A DNA stretch of 54,786 nucleotides. Source: Domibacillus enclensis (GTDB lineage: Bacteria; Bacillota; Bacilli; Bacillales; Domibacillaceae). A model generated the notes under the pieces. That model ran no database searches. It was not told the DNA's origin and was given only the letters and a program-made list of their open reading frames with translations. The position numbers and the translations under genes were made by a program. Within the stretch, counting starts at the first letter, position 1, and every line of letters starts with the position of its first letter. The DNA lies in the NCBI RefSeq assembly GCF_900156125.1, contig NZ_FTLX01000013.1, positions 1-54,786 on the forward strand, written 5' to 3'. Shown here one piece after another: positions 30,142 to 42,821 of the stretch.

Positions 30142-30175
30142 CTTCTTTCGGAAAACGGCCGTTTTCCGAAAGAAG
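30142..30175 (+). other. 34-nt perfect palindrome in the tuf leader
   Basis: CTTCTTTCGGAAAACGG is followed directly by its exact reverse complement (17 + 17 nt). In RNA it gives about 15 bp with a GGCC loop. It lies downstream of the tuf promoter and 50 nt before the tuf start, without a T tail, so it does not look like a normal terminator. Confidence 0.9.
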
Positions 30176-30224
30176 ACCAATATAAACCACTACTAATTTC
30201 TATATTTTGAAGGAGGACTTCCTA

Positions 30225-31412
30225 ATGGGAAAAGCAAAATTCGACCGTTCAAAGCCACACGTTAACATTGGTACTATTGGCCACGTTGACCATGGTAAAA
30301 CAACTCTAACAGCTGCAATCACAACTGTACTAGCTAAATCAGGCGGTGCAGAAGCACGTGCATACGATCAAATCGATGGTGCTCCAGAAGAGCGCGAGCG
30401 CGGTATCACAATCTCAACTGCACACGTTGAGTACGAAACTGAAACTCGTCACTATGCACATGTAGACTGCCCAGGACATGCTGACTATGTTAAAAACATG
30501 ATCACAGGTGCTGCACAAATGGATGGCGGTATCCTAGTAGTATCTGCTGCTGACGGTCCAATGCCACAAACACGTGAGCACATCCTTCTTTCACGTCAAG
30601 TAGGTGTACCATTCCTAGTTGTATTCATGAACAAATGCGACATGGTGGATGACGAAGAGCTTCTTGAACTAGTTGAAATGGAAGTTCGCGATCTTCTTTC
30701 TGAATATGATTTCCCTGGCGATGACATTCCTGTTATCAAAGGTTCAGCTCTTAAAGCTCTTGAAGGCGATGCTGCATGGGAAGAAAAAATCCATGAGCTT
30801 ATGGCTGCTGTGGATGAGTACATCCCAACACCAACACGCGACACTGACAAGCCTTTCATGATGCCTGTTGAGGATGTTTTCTCAATCACAGGTCGTGGAA
30901 CAGTTGCTACAGGACGCGTTGAGCGTGGACAAATCAAAGTCGGTGACACAATCGAAATCATCGGTTTCACTGAAGAGCCAAAATCAACAACTGTAACAGG
31001 TGTTGAAATGTTCCGTAAGCTTCTTGATTATGCTGAAGCTGGCGACAACATCGGCGCACTTCTTCGCGGCGTAGCTCGTGAAGATATCCAACGTGGTCAA
31101 GTATTGGCTAAACCAAGCACAATCACACCACATACAACGTTCAAAGCGGAAGTTTACGTTCTTTCTAAAGAAGAGGGTGGACGTCACACTCCATTCTTCA
31201 CAAACTACCGTCCACAGTTCTACTTCCGTACAACTGACGTAACTGGTATCTGCAACCTTCCTGAAGGCGTAGAAATGGTTATGCCTGGTGACAACGTAGA
31301 AATGTCAGTAGAATTGATTGCTCCAATCGCGATTGAAGAAGGTACTAAATTCTCAATCCGTGAAGGCGGTCGTACAGTAGGCGCTGGCGTTGTAGCAACA
31401 ATCCAAAAATAA
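30225..31412 (+). CDS. tuf: Elongation factor Tu
   Basis: EF-Tu delivers aminoacyl-tRNA to the ribosome as a GTP complex. The 395-residue protein has the P-loop GHVDHGKT (19-26), switch [22 protein letters not shown], and the two beta-barrel domains, with [17 protein letters not shown] and the C-terminal [12 protein letters not shown]. The ATG at 30225 is used because AAGGAGG lies 7 nt before it; an upstream in-frame start at 30207 precedes that site. It has its own promoter and is followed by a strong terminator. Confidence 0.98.
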   Translation: MGKAKFDRSKPHVNIGTIGHVDHGKTTLTAAITTVLAKSGGAEARAYDQIDGAPEERERGITISTAHVEYETETRHYAHVDCPGHADYVKNMITGAAQMDGGILVVSAADGPMPQTREHILLSRQVGVPFLVVFMNKCDMVDDEELLELVEMEVRDLLSEYDFPGDDIPVIKGSALKALEGDAAWEEKIHELMAAVDEYIPTPTRDTDKPFMMPVEDVFSITGRGTVATGRVERGQIKVGDTIEIIGFTEEPKSTTVTGVEMFRKLLDYAEAGDNIGALLRGVAREDIQRGQVLAKPSTITPHTTFKAEVYVLSKEEGGRHTPFFTNYRPQFYFRTTDVTGICNLPEGVEMVMPGDNVEMSVELIAPIAIEEGTKFSIREGGRTVGAGVVATIQK

Positions 31413-31424
31413 GATTTCTTCTTA

Positions 31425-31454
31425 AACAGTCCGGTTCCGGCCGGGCTGTTTTTT
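31425..31454 (+). terminator. rho-independent terminator after tuf
   Basis: AACAGTCCGG and CCGGGCTGTT pair (one G-U) around TTCCGG and are followed by further T. It separates the str operon from the S10 operon. Confidence 0.92.
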
Positions 31455-31481
31455 GTTTGAAAAAAAGTTTTGCATCTTCTG

Positions 31482-31510
31482 TTGCAATCAAAGAGAAAAG
31501 CATGTATAAT
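31482..31510 (+). promoter_or_regulatory. sigma-A promoter of the S10-spc-alpha cluster
   Basis: TTGCAA (31482-31487), a 17-nt spacer and a consensus TATAAT (31505-31510). Confidence 0.82.
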
Positions 31511-31516
31511 AATCAA

Positions 31517-31956
<440 letters not shown>

Positions 31957-31990
31957 TAAATAAATAATAAAAAATCAGGAGGTGTGACTC

Positions 31991-32623
31991 ATGACCAAAG
32001 GAATCTTAGGAAGAAAAATCGGTATGACGCAAGTGTTTGCTGAAAATGGTGAACTGATCCCAGTAACTGTTATCGAAGCAGCACCAAACGTTGTACTTCA
32101 AAAAAAATCAGTCGAAAGCGACGGCTACTCAAGCGTTCAGTTAGGTTTTGAAGATAAGCGCGAAAAGCTTTCAAACAAACCAGCACTTGGACACGTGAAA
32201 AAAGCAGGCGAAGGCATCGCACCTAAGCGCTTCATTCGTGAGTTCCGTAACATCGACAGCGATCTTGAAATTGGTCAAGAAGTCAAAGTTGATATTTTTG
32301 CAGAAGGCGACATCGTCGACGTAACAGGAATTTCAAAAGGGAAAGGCTTCCAGGGTGCAATCAAGCGCCACGGACAAAGCCGCGGACCTATGACTCACGG
32401 TTCCCGTTATCATCGTCGTCCAGGTTCAATGGGACCTGTAGCGCCAAACCGCGTATTTAAAAACAAATTGCTTCCAGGCCGTATGGGCGGAGAGCAAGTA
32501 ACAGTACAAAACCTGCAAATCGTTAAAATTGATGCTGAGCGTAACGTCCTTCTTATTAAAGGTAACGTTCCAGGATCTAAAAAAGCGTTGATTCAGGTGA
32601 AAACAGCGGTAAAAGCAAAGTAA
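31991..32623 (+). CDS. rplC: Large ribosomal subunit protein uL3
   Basis: L3 is a primary 23S binder whose long loop reaches the peptidyl transferase centre. The 210-residue product starts [15 protein letters not shown] and contains the loop [30 protein letters not shown] spanning the conserved glutamine, then [18 protein letters not shown]. The first-gene spacing from rpsJ is 34 nt, with the ribosome binding site CAGGAGGTG. Confidence 0.98.
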   Translation: MTKGILGRKIGMTQVFAENGELIPVTVIEAAPNVVLQKKSVESDGYSSVQLGFEDKREKLSNKPALGHVKKAGEGIAPKRFIREFRNIDSDLEIGQEVKVDIFAEGDIVDVTGISKGKGFQGAIKRHGQSRGPMTHGSRYHRRPGSMGPVAPNRVFKNKLLPGRMGGEQVTVQNLQIVKIDAERNVLLIKGNVPGSKKALIQVKTAVKAK

Positions 32624-32653
32624 TCAACTTTTACAAGAAAGGAGGAAACAGAA

Positions 32654-33277
32654 ATGGCTAAAGTTAAAGTATTAAACCAAACTGGTTCTGAAGTCGGCGA
32701 TATCGAATTAAACGATGCTGTATTCGGAATCGAACCAAATGAACACGTCGTATTTGAAGCTGTGATTATGCAACGCGCATCTTTGCGTCAAGGTAATCAC
32801 AAAGTGAAAAATCGTTCGGAAGTTCGCGGCGGCGGTCGTAAACCTTGGAAACAAAAAGGAACTGGACGTGCGCGTCAAGGTTCTATTCGTTCTCCACAAT
32901 GGCGCGGCGGTGGTGTGGTCTTCGGTCCAACTCCACGTAGCTACAGCTACAAATTGCCGAAAAAGGTACGTCGTTTAGCATTGAAATCTGCTTTGTCATC
33001 AAAAGTACAAGAGCAAAACATTCTAGTGTTGGAAGCTTTGTCATTCGACGCGCCAAAAACAAAAGAATTCACAGCTGTACTGAAAAACTTGTCTGTTGAC
33101 TCAAAAGCATTGATCGTAACTGATACAGTAAATGAATTCGTTGCATTGTCAGCTCGCAATATCCCTGGTGTAACAGTGGTTGAAGCATCTGGCATCAACA
33201 TCCTTGACCTGCTTGGACATGATAAGCTTATCATGACAAAAGCAGCGGTTGAAAAAGTAGAGGAGGTGCTTGCATAA
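32654..33277 (+). CDS. rplD: Large ribosomal subunit protein uL4
   Basis: L4 lines the nascent-peptide tunnel. The 207-residue product has the tunnel-loop block [26 protein letters not shown] (about 49-74), [26 protein letters not shown], and the C-terminal [23 protein letters not shown]. In gamma-proteobacteria L4 also represses the S10 operon; whether it does so here is unknown. Its stop overlaps the rplW start by one base. Confidence 0.98.
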   Translation: MAKVKVLNQTGSEVGDIELNDAVFGIEPNEHVVFEAVIMQRASLRQGNHKVKNRSEVRGGGRKPWKQKGTGRARQGSIRSPQWRGGGVVFGPTPRSYSYKLPKKVRRLALKSALSSKVQEQNILVLEALSFDAPKTKEFTAVLKNLSVDSKALIVTDTVNEFVALSARNIPGVTVVEASGINILDLLGHDKLIMTKAAVEKVEEVLA

Positions 33278-33561
33278 TGGATGCACGCGATGTGATTAAG
33301 CGCCCCGTTATTACTGAACAATCTATGGCTGTAATGGCTGATAAAAAATACACATTTGAAGTGGACGTACGCGCGAACAAAACACAGGTGAAGACGGCTG
33401 TTGAAGCGATCTTCGGTGTAAAAGTGAAAAACGTAAACGTCATGAACTACAAAGGTAAATTCAAGCGCATGGGACGTCACGCTGGCTATACAAACAAACG
33501 CCGCAAAGCGATCGTAACATTGACGCAAGACAGCAAAGAAATCGAACTTTTCGAAGCGTAA
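33277..33561 (+). CDS. rplW: Large ribosomal subunit protein uL23
   Basis: L23 sits at the tunnel exit and docks trigger factor and SRP. The 94-residue product includes [40 protein letters not shown] at the N-terminus, then [30 protein letters not shown]. It starts inside the rplD stop codon (TAATG), and the ribosome binding site GAGGAGG lies within rplD. This tight coupling should keep L4 and L23 equimolar. Confidence 0.98.
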   Translation: MDARDVIKRPVITEQSMAVMADKKYTFEVDVRANKTQVKTAVEAIFGVKVKNVNVMNYKGKFKRMGRHAGYTNKRRKAIVTLTQDSKEIELFEA

Positions 33562-33594
33562 TAAACGCATAAAATAGAAGAGGAGGGACACGAA

Positions 33595-34425
33595 ATGGCG
33601 ATTAAAAAGTATAAACCGACCACAAATGGTCGTCGTAATATGACGTCTTTGGATTATGCTGAAATTACAACAAGCACACCAGAGAAATCATTGCTTGAGC
33701 CGTTGAAAAAGAAAGGCGGCCGTAATAACCAGGGTAAAATCACTGTTCGCCACAGAGGCGGCGGTCACAAGCGTCAATACCGCATCATCGACTTTAAGCG
33801 CGATAAAGATGGCATTCCAGGCCGCGTTGCTACGATCGAATATGATCCGAACCGTTCGGCTAATATCGCACTCGTGAACTATGCGGATGGAGAAAAACGC
33901 TACATCCTAGCGCCAAAAAACATCCAGGTTGGAACGGAAATCATGGCCGGTCCGGAAGCAGATATCAAAGTAGGAAATGCACTTCCACTTGTGAATATCC
34001 CGGTTGGTACAGTTATCCACAACATTGAATTGAAGCCAGGCAAAGGCGGCCAGTTGGTTCGTTCTGCAGGAACTTCAGCTCAAGTACTTGGTAAAGAAGG
34101 CAAATATGTTCTTGTTCGTTTGAACTCTGGCGAAGTGCGCATGATTCTTGCAACATGCCGCGCAACAATCGGCCAAGTAGGCAACGAGCAGCATGAACTT
34201 GTTAACGTTGGTAAAGCAGGACGTTCACGCTGGTTGGGTAAACGCCCTACTGTACGTGGTTCTGTAATGAACCCGAACGACCATCCACACGGTGGTGGTG
34301 AAGGACGCGCGCCAATCGGACGTAAAGGTCCAGTTACACCATGGGGCAAACCAGCTCTTGGTTACAAAACGCGTAAAAAAGTTAACAAATCCGATAAATT
34401 TATCGTACGTCGTCGTAAAAAATAA
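33595..34425 (+). CDS. rplB: Large ribosomal subunit protein uL2
   Basis: L2 is essential for subunit association and peptidyl transfer. The 276-residue product has the SH3-like/OB region ([30 protein letters not shown]) and the C-terminal [39 protein letters not shown] with the invariant histidine. It starts behind AGAGGAGGG and is followed by a hairpin before rpsS. Confidence 0.98.
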   Translation: MAIKKYKPTTNGRRNMTSLDYAEITTSTPEKSLLEPLKKKGGRNNQGKITVRHRGGGHKRQYRIIDFKRDKDGIPGRVATIEYDPNRSANIALVNYADGEKRYILAPKNIQVGTEIMAGPEADIKVGNALPLVNIPVGTVIHNIELKPGKGGQLVRSAGTSAQVLGKEGKYVLVRLNSGEVRMILATCRATIGQVGNEQHELVNVGKAGRSRWLGKRPTVRGSVMNPNDHPHGGGEGRAPIGRKGPVTPWGKPALGYKTRKKVNKSDKFIVRRRKK

Positions 34426-34435
34426 CGTAATTGTC

Positions 34436-34460
34436 CTACGGTTCCAAACGCGAACCGTAG
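34436..34460 (+). other. intercistronic hairpin between rplB and rpsS
   Basis: CTACGGTTC and GAACCGTAG form a 9-bp perfect stem with a CAAACGC loop, 10 nt after rplB and without a T tail. It is probably an RNA stability or processing element. Confidence 0.6.
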
Positions 34461-34485
34461 ATCAATCACGAAGGGAGGTACACAA

Positions 34486-34764
34486 ATGGGCCGCAGCTTG
34501 AAAAAAGGACCTTTTGTTGATGATCACTTATTCAATAAAGTTGAAAAATTAAACGAGACGGAAAAAAAGCAAGTTATTAAAACTTGGTCACGCCGTTCTA
34601 CAATTTTCCCAACATTCATCGGACACACTATCGCAGTATACGATGGTCGTAAACACGTACCTGTATTCGTAACTGAAGATATGGTTGGACATAAATTGGG
34701 TGAATTCGCACCAACGCGTACGTACAAAGGACACGTTGCTGACGATAAGAAAACAAGACGTTAA
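34486..34764 (+). CDS. rpsS: Small ribosomal subunit protein uS19
   Basis: S19 is a 30S head protein that pairs with S13 near the A-site tRNA. The 92-residue product begins [23 protein letters not shown] and contains [49 protein letters not shown], the family core. The basic tail (DDKKTRR) is intact. It starts behind GAAGGGAGG, 60 nt after rplB. Confidence 0.98.
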   Translation: MGRSLKKGPFVDDHLFNKVEKLNETEKKQVIKTWSRRSTIFPTFIGHTIAVYDGRKHVPVFVTEDMVGHKLGEFAPTRTYKGHVADDKKTRR

Positions 34765-34783
34765 TTGAGAGGAGGATACCACA

Positions 34784-35125
34784 ATGGAAGCTAAAGCTGT
34801 CTTAAGAACAGTCCGCATTGCTCCTCGTAAGGTACGTCTAGTGATTGACCTGATTCGAGGCAAGCAAGTTGGAGAAGCAGTGGCGATCTTGAAGCATACG
34901 CCGAAAACGTCATCTCCTGTTATTGAAAAACTTTTAAACTCTGCGATTGCAAATGCAGAACATAACTACGATCTTGATGTAAACAATCTTGTTGTTACAC
35001 AAGCTTTTGTAGACGAAGGACCAACATTGAAACGTTTCCGTCCACGTGCAATGGGACGTGCAAGCGCAATTAACAAACGCACTAGCCACATCACAATCGT
35101 CGTGGCAGAAAAAAAGGAGGGATAA
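34784..35125 (+). CDS. rplV: Large ribosomal subunit protein uL22
   Basis: L22 lines the exit tunnel next to L4; its beta-hairpin affects macrolide action and translation arrest. The 113-residue product shows the N-terminal [27 protein letters not shown], the central [20 protein letters not shown] and the hairpin [28 protein letters not shown] without deletion or duplication. The ribosome binding site of rpsC (AAAAGGAGG) lies in its last codons, and rpsC starts 3 nt later. Confidence 0.98.
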   Translation: MEAKAVLRTVRIAPRKVRLVIDLIRGKQVGEAVAILKHTPKTSSPVIEKLLNSAIANAEHNYDLDVNNLVVTQAFVDEGPTLKRFRPRAMGRASAINKRTSHITIVVAEKKEG

Positions 35126-35128
35126 TTC

Positions 35129-35785
35129 GTGGGTCAAAAAGTACATCCTCATGGACTGCGCGTCGGGATCATTCGCGACTGGGATTCTAAATGGTACGCT
35201 GAAAAAGACTACGCTGATCTTCTTCACGAAGATTTGAAAGTGCGCGGATACATTGAAGAACGTCTTAAAGATGCTTCTCTATCCCGTGTTGAAATCGAAC
35301 GTGCTGCAAACCGCGTGAACATCACTGTTCATACTGCTAAGCCAGGTATGGTTATCGGTAAAGGTGGTTCTGAAGTAGAAGCACTTCGTAAAGCTTTAAA
35401 TGAATTAACAGGCAAACGTGTTCACATTAACATCGTTGAAGTGAAACGTGCTGACCTTGATGCAAAATTAGTAGCGGAAAACATCGCTCGCCAGCTTGAA
35501 AACCGTGTATCATTCCGCCGTGCTCAAAAGCAGGCTATCCAACGGACAATCCGTTCAGGTGCAAAAGGAATCAAAACTCAGGTTTCAGGACGTCTTGGCG
35601 GGGCTGAAATTGCCCGTGCTGAACATTACAGTGAAGGATCAGTTCCACTTCATACTCTTCGTGCCGACATTGACTATGCACATGTTGAAGCAAATACAAC
35701 ATACGGCAAGCTTGGCGTAAAAGTATGGATCTACCGTGGAGAGGTTCTTCCAACGAAGAAGCAAACTCAGGAAGGAGGCAAATAA
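35129..35785 (+). CDS. rpsC: Small ribosomal subunit protein uS3
   Basis: S3 forms part of the mRNA entry tunnel and helicase. The 218-residue product has the KH domain ([31 protein letters not shown] with the GKGG loop; [18 protein letters not shown]) and a C-terminal domain with [22 protein letters not shown] and [19 protein letters not shown]. It starts at GTG 3 nt after the rplV stop, behind AAAGGAGGG. Confidence 0.98.
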   Translation: MGQKVHPHGLRVGIIRDWDSKWYAEKDYADLLHEDLKVRGYIEERLKDASLSRVEIERAANRVNITVHTAKPGMVIGKGGSEVEALRKALNELTGKRVHINIVEVKRADLDAKLVAENIARQLENRVSFRRAQKQAIQRTIRSGAKGIKTQVSGRLGGAEIARAEHYSEGSVPLHTLRADIDYAHVEANTTYGKLGVKVWIYRGEVLPTKKQTQEGGK

Positions 35786-35786
35786 T

Positions 35787-36408
<622 letters not shown>

Positions 36409-36427
36409 TTGAAAGGAGGTTTGCACG

Positions 36428-36691
36428 ATGAGCGAACGCAATCAGCGCAAAGTTTACACTGGCCGTGTTGTTTCTGACAAAATGGACAAAACAGTAACGG
36501 TTCTTATTGAAACATACAAAACACACAAGCTTTATGGCAAACGCATAAAGTACACGAAAAAGTTTAAAGCTCATGATGAGAACAACGAAGCAAAAATCGG
36601 TGACGTAGTGCGCATCATGGAAACTCGCCCGCTTTCTGCAACAAAACGTTTCCGCCTTCTAGAAGTAGTGGAAAAAGCAGTCATCATCTAA
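36428..36691 (+). CDS. rpsQ: Small ribosomal subunit protein uS17
   Basis: S17 is an OB-fold primary binder of 16S rRNA. The 87-residue product contains [45 protein letters not shown] and the [27 protein letters not shown] signature. It starts behind AAAGGAGG, 19 nt after rpmC. A small hairpin (TTCGGA 36699-36704 with TCCGAA 36717-36722) lies directly after it and abuts the rplN ribosome binding site. Confidence 0.98.
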   Translation: MSERNQRKVYTGRVVSDKMDKTVTVLIETYKTHKLYGKRIKYTKKFKAHDENNEAKIGDVVRIMETRPLSATKRFRLLEVVEKAVII

Positions 36692-36698
36692 TTAATTG

Positions 36699-36722
36699 TT
36701 CGGATAGATGTTAAAGTCCGAA
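36699..36722 (+). other. small hairpin abutting the rplN ribosome binding site
   Basis: TTCGGA and TCCGAA form a 6-bp stem with a 12-nt loop; the next bases are AGGAGGT. Stacking next to the Shine-Dalgarno could influence rplN translation. It marks the start of the classic spc part of the cluster. Confidence 0.4.
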
Positions 36723-36736
36723 AGGAGGTAACCTAA

Positions 36737-37105
<369 letters not shown>

Positions 37106-37147
37106 TTGAACTGAATAAATAAAAGGCCCATCAAGGAGGTGCGCAAC

Positions 37148-37459
37148 ATGCACGTGAAAAAAGGCGATAAAGTCATGGTCATCACAGGTAAAGACAAAGG
37201 CAAAACAGGCGTTGTTCTTGCAGCTTTTCCTAAAAAAGACCGTGTCCTTGTAGAAGGCATTAACATCGTTAAGAAACATGCGAAACCTTCACAATTAAAT
37301 CCGCAGGGCGGCATCCTGAGCCAGGAAGCAGCTATTCACGTATCCAACGTAATGCTGTTGGATCCGAAAACAAATGAACCTACTCGTGTAGGTCGTAAAG
37401 TAGTGGACGGCAAAAAAGTCCGCGTAGCAAAAAAATCCGGTGAAACTCTAGATAACTAA
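37148..37459 (+). CDS. rplX: Large ribosomal subunit protein uL24
   Basis: L24 is an early assembly initiator with a KOW domain that binds domain I of 23S rRNA. The 103-residue product starts [38 protein letters not shown] (KOW) and has [30 protein letters not shown]. The ATG at 37148 is used: it gives the family start 7 nt after CAAGGAGGT. An in-frame GTG at 37139 overlaps that site. Confidence 0.97.
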   Translation: MHVKKGDKVMVITGKDKGKTGVVLAAFPKKDRVLVEGINIVKKHAKPSQLNPQGGILSQEAAIHVSNVMLLDPKTNEPTRVGRKVVDGKKVRVAKKSGETLDN

Positions 37460-37483
37460 AAGTCAAGAAGGGAGGTATTCTAA

Positions 37484-38023
37484 GTGAACCGCCTTAAAGA
37501 AAAATACCAAAAAGAAATTACACCTGCTCTTGTGAGCAAGTTCAACTATGCGTCAGTAATGCAAGTACCTAAAATTGAAAAAATCGTTGTAAATATGGGT
37601 GTTGGTGAAGCAGTTCAAAACGCGAAAGTGTTAGATACAGCTGTGGAAGAACTTACTCAAATCACTGGTCAAAAGCCAATGGTAACAAAAGCGAAAACTT
37701 CAATCGCAGGATTCCGTCTTCGTGAAGGTATGCCAATCGGTGCGAAAGTAACACTTCGCGGCGAGCGCATGTACGAATTCCTTGATAAACTTGTTTCTGT
37801 TTCACTTCCACGTGTACGTGACTTCCGCGGCGTTTCGAAAAAAGCGTTCGACGGTCGTGGCAACTACACGCTAGGTGTAAAAGAACAGTTAATCTTCCCT
37901 GAGATTGATTACGATAAAGTATCAAAAGTACGCGGCATGGACATCGTTATCGTCACTACTGCCAACACGGACGAAGAAGCTCGTGAATTGTTAACACAAA
38001 TTGGAATGCCGTTCCAAAAGTAA
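37484..38023 (+). CDS. rplE: Large ribosomal subunit protein uL5
   Basis: L5 binds 5S rRNA and contacts P-site tRNA and S13. The 179-residue product has the family features: [56 protein letters not shown], and the C-terminal [29 protein letters not shown]. The start is a GTG behind GAAGGGAGGT, 25 nt after rplX. Confidence 0.98.
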   Translation: MNRLKEKYQKEITPALVSKFNYASVMQVPKIEKIVVNMGVGEAVQNAKVLDTAVEELTQITGQKPMVTKAKTSIAGFRLREGMPIGAKVTLRGERMYEFLDKLVSVSLPRVRDFRGVSKKAFDGRGNYTLGVKEQLIFPEIDYDKVSKVRGMDIVIVTTANTDEEARELLTQIGMPFQK

Positions 38024-38233
<210 letters not shown>

Positions 38234-38263
38234 TACACTGATTCCGGAAGGAGGTAATTATAA

Positions 38264-38659
38264 ATGGTTATGACAGATCCGATTGCTGACTTGCTGACTC
38301 GCATCCGTAATGCGAACATGGTTCGTCACGAAAAACTGGAAGTACCTGCTTCCAAAATTAAACGTGAAATCGCTGAAATCCTGAAACGTGAAGGATTTAT
38401 CCGTGACGTTGAGTTCATCGAGGACGACAAACAAGGCGTTATCCGTATTTTCTTGAAATACAGTGGCAACGAGCGTGTAATCACAGGCTTGAAGCGTATT
38501 TCTAAACCAGGCCTTCGCGTTTATGCGAAAGCTGATGAGGTACCACGTGTTCTTAACGGACTGGGTATTGCGATTATTTCTACATCTACTGGTGTAGTAA
38601 CTGATAAAGAAGCCCGTGCTAAACAAGTAGGCGGCGAAGTACTAGCGTACGTTTGGTAA
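38264..38659 (+). CDS. rpsH: Small ribosomal subunit protein uS8
   Basis: S8 binds helix 21 of 16S rRNA and represses the spc operon in E. coli; control here is unknown. The 131-residue product (one shorter than in B. subtilis) starts [39 protein letters not shown] and has the C-terminal [37 protein letters not shown]. It starts behind GGAAGGAGGT. Confidence 0.98.
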   Translation: MVMTDPIADLLTRIRNANMVRHEKLEVPASKIKREIAEILKREGFIRDVEFIEDDKQGVIRIFLKYSGNERVITGLKRISKPGLRVYAKADEVPRVLNGLGIAIISTSTGVVTDKEARAKQVGGEVLAYVW

Positions 38660-38688
38660 TAATCTTTTAAAAGAATGGAGGTGCGACT

Positions 38689-39225
38689 ATGTCACGCGTA
38701 GGTAAAAAAGTAATCGAGCTTCCAGAAGGCGTTACGATTACAAACAATAACAATGAAGTGACTGTCAAAGGTCCTAAAGGAGAATTGACTCGTCAATTCA
38801 ACAAAGATTTGACAATTGAAATTGATGGCAGCAACGTAACGGTTGTTCGTCCTTCAGATTCAAAAGAACACCGTACAATCCACGGAACAACTCGTGCACT
38901 TCTTGCCAATATGGTAGAAGGCGTATCAAAAGGGTTCGAACGCAATCTTGAATTAGTTGGTGTCGGTTACCGTGCTCAGAAACAAGGAACGAAGCTTGTT
39001 TTGAACGTAGGTTACTCTCATCCAGTAGAATTCGAAGCGGAAAACGGTATTGATATCGATGTTCCTGCGAATACGAAAATCAGCATCAAAGGGATCGACA
39101 AGGAGCGCGTTGGCGCAATTGCTGCTAACATCCGCCAAGTTCGTCCTCCTGAGCCGTACAAAGGCAAAGGTATCCGTTATGAAGGCGAGCAAGTTCGCCG
39201 CAAAGAAGGTAAAACAGGTAAATAA
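38689..39225 (+). CDS. rplF: Large ribosomal subunit protein uL6
   Basis: L6 lies near the factor-binding site by the sarcin-ricin loop. The 178-residue product has two L6 repeats, with [32 protein letters not shown] at the N-terminus and [33 protein letters not shown], the family signature, at the C-terminus. It follows rpsH by 29 nt with the ribosome binding site TGGAGGTG. Confidence 0.98.
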   Translation: MSRVGKKVIELPEGVTITNNNNEVTVKGPKGELTRQFNKDLTIEIDGSNVTVVRPSDSKEHRTIHGTTRALLANMVEGVSKGFERNLELVGVGYRAQKQGTKLVLNVGYSHPVEFEAENGIDIDVPANTKISIKGIDKERVGAIAANIRQVRPPEPYKGKGIRYEGEQVRRKEGKTGK

Positions 39226-39259
39226 TGCCGCATAGGCATCAGAAAGGAGTGACCTCGGG

Positions 39260-39622
39260 ATGATCACAAAAGCTGATAAGAATAAAACGCGTAAAAGACG
39301 CCACGCCCGTGTACGTGCGAAAATCGCTGGTACAGCTGCGCGTCCACGCTTGAACGTATTCCGTTCAAACAAGCACCTTTACGCTCAATTGATTGATGAT
39401 GCAAATGGTGTTACACTTGCAAGTGCTTCAACTATTGAAAAAGATTTCGGTCTTGAATCAACAAGCAACCTTGAAGCTGCTGCGAAAGTTGGCGAAACGC
39501 TTGCTAAACGCGCAACTGAAAAAGGTGTCGCTTCTGTTGTATTCGACCGTGGGGGCTACCTTTACCACGGCCGCGTTAAAGCCTTGGCTGACGCTGCACG
39601 TGAAAACGGCCTTGAATTCTAA
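39260..39622 (+). CDS. rplR: Large ribosomal subunit protein uL18
   Basis: L18 binds 5S rRNA with L5. The 120-residue product has a basic N-terminus ([44 protein letters not shown]) and the C-terminal [31 protein letters not shown]. Length equals that of B. subtilis. It starts behind GAAAGGAGTGA, 34 nt after rplF. Confidence 0.98.
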   Translation: MITKADKNKTRKRRHARVRAKIAGTAARPRLNVFRSNKHLYAQLIDDANGVTLASASTIEKDFGLESTSNLEAAAKVGETLAKRATEKGVASVVFDRGGYLYHGRVKALADAARENGLEF

Positions 39623-39642
39623 TAAAAGGAGGGACACATTTA

Positions 39643-40143
39643 ATGCGTCGCATTGATCCAAACAAACTCGAACTTGAAGAACGCGTAGTAACGGTCAACC
39701 GTGTTGCGAAAGTTGTAAAAGGTGGACGTCGTTTCCGCTTTACTGCACTCGTTGTCGTTGGCGATAAAAATGGTAATGTCGGTTTTGGAACTGGTAAAGC
39801 GCAAGAAGTTCCAGATGCAATCCGTAAAGCAATTGAAGATGCGAAGAAAAACCTTGTATTCGTACCGATGGTTGGCACTACTTTGCCACACCAAGTAATC
39901 GGTCAATTTGGTGCGGGTTCAGTCCTATTGAAGCCTGCTTCTGAAGGTACTGGAGTTATCGCAGGCGGACCTGTCCGTGCGGTACTTGAACTTGCTGGTG
40001 TTGGTGATATCCTCTCCAAATCACTTGGTTCAAACACGCCGATCAACATGGTTCGTGCTACAATCGCTGGATTGAAAGAACTAAAAACAGCTGAAGAAGT
40101 AGCAAAACTTCGCGGCAAGTCTGTAGAAGAACTGTTAGGATAA
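39643..40143 (+). CDS. rpsE: Small ribosomal subunit protein uS5
   Basis: S5 lines the mRNA entry with S3 and S4 and affects accuracy; the spectinomycin site lies in its loop 2. The 166-residue product contains [51 protein letters not shown], the family core with an intact [11 protein letters not shown] spectinomycin loop, and the C-terminal [23 protein letters not shown]. It starts behind AAAGGAGGGA. Confidence 0.98.
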   Translation: MRRIDPNKLELEERVVTVNRVAKVVKGGRRFRFTALVVVGDKNGNVGFGTGKAQEVPDAIRKAIEDAKKNLVFVPMVGTTLPHQVIGQFGAGSVLLKPASEGTGVIAGGPVRAVLELAGVGDILSKSLGSNTPINMVRATIAGLKELKTAEEVAKLRGKSVEELLG

Positions 40144-40156
40144 GGAGGGAATCATA

Positions 40157-40339
40157 ATGGCTGAAAAATTACAAATTACCCTCACTCGCAGCCTGATCGG
40201 ACGTACGCAAGATCAGCGCGAAACTGTAAAGGCACTTGGTCTTCGCAAAATGCATCAAACAGTTGAACAAGCTGATAATGCGGCAATTCGCGGAATGATC
40301 AAAAAAGTGTCTCATCTTGTGACTGTTACAGAAAAATAA
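40157..40339 (+). CDS. rpmD: Large ribosomal subunit protein uL30
   Basis: L30 is a small globular 50S protein. The 60-residue product matches the family: [55 protein letters not shown], with the conserved LGLRK and the closing VSHLV. It starts 13 nt after rpsE behind AAGGAGGGA. Confidence 0.97.
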   Translation: MAEKLQITLTRSLIGRTQDQRETVKALGLRKMHQTVEQADNAAIRGMIKKVSHLVTVTEK

Positions 40340-40371
40340 TTTCATCTTATACAACAAGGAGGTGCAAGAGC

Positions 40372-40812
40372 ATGAAACTTCATGAATTGAAACCAGCTGC
40401 TGGTTCCCGTAAAGAACGCAATCGCGTTGGACGCGGTACAGGTTCAGGTAACGGTAAAACGTCAGGTAAAGGTCATAAAGGCCAAAACGCACGTTCAGGC
40501 GGTGGTGTCCGTCTTGGATTTGAAGGTGGACAAACGCCTTTATTCCGTCGTCTTCCAAAGCGCGGATTTACAAATGTAAACCGTAAAGAATACGCAGTTG
40601 TGAACATCGATACATTGAATCGTTTCGAAGAAGGAACAGAGGTAACTCCTGAACTTCTAATCGAAAGCGGCATCGTGAAAAGCGAAAAAGCAGGAATCAA
40701 AATTCTTGCGAACGGCAACGTAGAGAAAAAGCTTACAGTTAAAGCGCACAAATTCTCTGCTGCTGCTAAAGAAGCAATTGAAGCGGCTGGCGGTACGATT
40801 GAGGTGATCTAA
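40372..40812 (+). CDS. rplO: Large ribosomal subunit protein uL15
   Basis: L15 has a long glycine-rich basic N-terminal extension that threads into 23S rRNA. The 146-residue product starts [65 protein letters not shown] and ends with the globular domain [23 protein letters not shown]. Its stop codon overlaps the secY start (TAATG), so the two are translationally coupled. Confidence 0.98.
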   Translation: MKLHELKPAAGSRKERNRVGRGTGSGNGKTSGKGHKGQNARSGGGVRLGFEGGQTPLFRRLPKRGFTNVNRKEYAVVNIDTLNRFEEGTEVTPELLIESGIVKSEKAGIKILANGNVEKKLTVKAHKFSAAAKEAIEAAGGTIEVI

Positions 40813-42113
40813 TGTTTCGCACAATCTCCAATTTTATGCGTGTGGGTGATATAAGAAACAAGATTATATTCACCCTTCTTATGTTAATCGTGTTCCGGAT
40901 CGGCACCTTTATTCCTGTTCCCTATGTTAATGCGGATGTTCTCCGCATGCAGGAGCAGGCCGGGCTGATCGGATTTCTGAACACGTTTGGCGGCGGAGCG
41001 CTTCAAAATTTCTCTATTCTCGCAATGGGGATCATGCCTTACATTACAGCATCAATCATCGTGCAGCTTTTGCAGATGGATGTTGTGCCTAAATTCACTG
41101 AATGGTCGAAGCAAGGTGACGTTGGACGGCGAAAACTGACGCAGTTTACCCGCTACTTCACAATCGTGCTCGGCCTCATTCAAGGTTTTGGGATGTCATA
41201 CGGGTTTAACAGCTTGTATGGCGGAATGCTTGTCGAAAACAACAGTGCAGGCGGCTATATGCTTATTGCATTAGTGCTGACCGCTGGTACCGCTTTTCTT
41301 ATGTGGCTTGGTGAACAAATCACAGCAAAAGGCGTCGGCAATGGAATCTCTATTATTATCTTCGCCGGAATTGTGGCGGCCATTCCAGGAGCAGTAAGTC
41401 AAATTTACGCACAGCAAATCGAAGGAGCGGGCGATCAGCTCTTCCTGCGTATTGTCGTTCTTCTTTTGATCCTGCTGGCAGTACTGGCAATTGTCGTAGG
41501 GGTTATTTTCTTTCAGCAGGCGCTGCGGAAAATCCCGATTCAATACGCGAAGCGCGTTGGAGCTGGGGGCGGTACGGCGCCAGTAGGCGGTCAATCCACT
41601 CACCTTCCACTCAAAGTAAACGCGGCGGGTGTTATCCCGGTTATCTTTGCAATCTCGTTCCTGATCACACCGCAGACCATCGGTTCGTTCTTTGGATCAA
41701 ATGATGTGACGAGCACCATTCAGAACATTTTTGATTACACGAAACCAGTCGGCATGGCGATTTATGTAGCGTTGATTGTGGCGTTTACGTATTTCTATGC
41801 TTTCATTCAAGTAAACCCTGAACAAGTTGCGGACAACTTGAAAAAGCAGGGTGGATATATTCCGGGCATTCGCCCTGGGAAGAACACACAGGATTATTTG
41901 ACAAATGTGCTTTACCGTCTGACTTTTGTCGGTGCAATTTTCCTTTCAGCCGTTGCTGTGCTGCCTGTTTTCTTCATTCAATTCGCGGGTCTTCCACCAG
42001 CGGCGCAAATCGGCGGTACGAGTCTTTTGATTGTCGTCGGTGTGGCACTTGAAACAATGAAGCAGCTCGAAGCACAACTTGTAAAGCGTCATTATAAAGG
42101 CTTTATGAAGTAA
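40812..42113 (+). CDS. secY: Protein translocase subunit SecY
   Basis: SecY forms the protein-conducting channel of the cytoplasmic membrane with SecE and SecG. The 433-residue product has ten hydrophobic segments, the plug and pore region near FGGGALQNFSILAMGIMPYITASIIVQLL, and the long cytoplasmic loops used for SecA and ribosome docking (QQALRKIPIQYAKRVG; QVNPEQVADNLKKQGGYIPGIRPGKNT). It starts inside the rplO stop codon and is followed by adk after 54 nt. Confidence 0.98.
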   Translation: MFRTISNFMRVGDIRNKIIFTLLMLIVFRIGTFIPVPYVNADVLRMQEQAGLIGFLNTFGGGALQNFSILAMGIMPYITASIIVQLLQMDVVPKFTEWSKQGDVGRRKLTQFTRYFTIVLGLIQGFGMSYGFNSLYGGMLVENNSAGGYMLIALVLTAGTAFLMWLGEQITAKGVGNGISIIIFAGIVAAIPGAVSQIYAQQIEGAGDQLFLRIVVLLLILLAVLAIVVGVIFFQQALRKIPIQYAKRVGAGGGTAPVGGQSTHLPLKVNAAGVIPVIFAISFLITPQTIGSFFGSNDVTSTIQNIFDYTKPVGMAIYVALIVAFTYFYAFIQVNPEQVADNLKKQGGYIPGIRPGKNTQDYLTNVLYRLTFVGAIFLSAVAVLPVFFIQFAGLPPAAQIGGTSLLIVVGVALETMKQLEAQLVKRHYKGFMK

Positions 42114-42155
42114 GCAACGTGATAGTGTGTTATTCACTTCACTCAATCAGACTGA

Positions 42156-42820
<665 letters not shown>

Positions 42821-42821
<1 letters not shown>

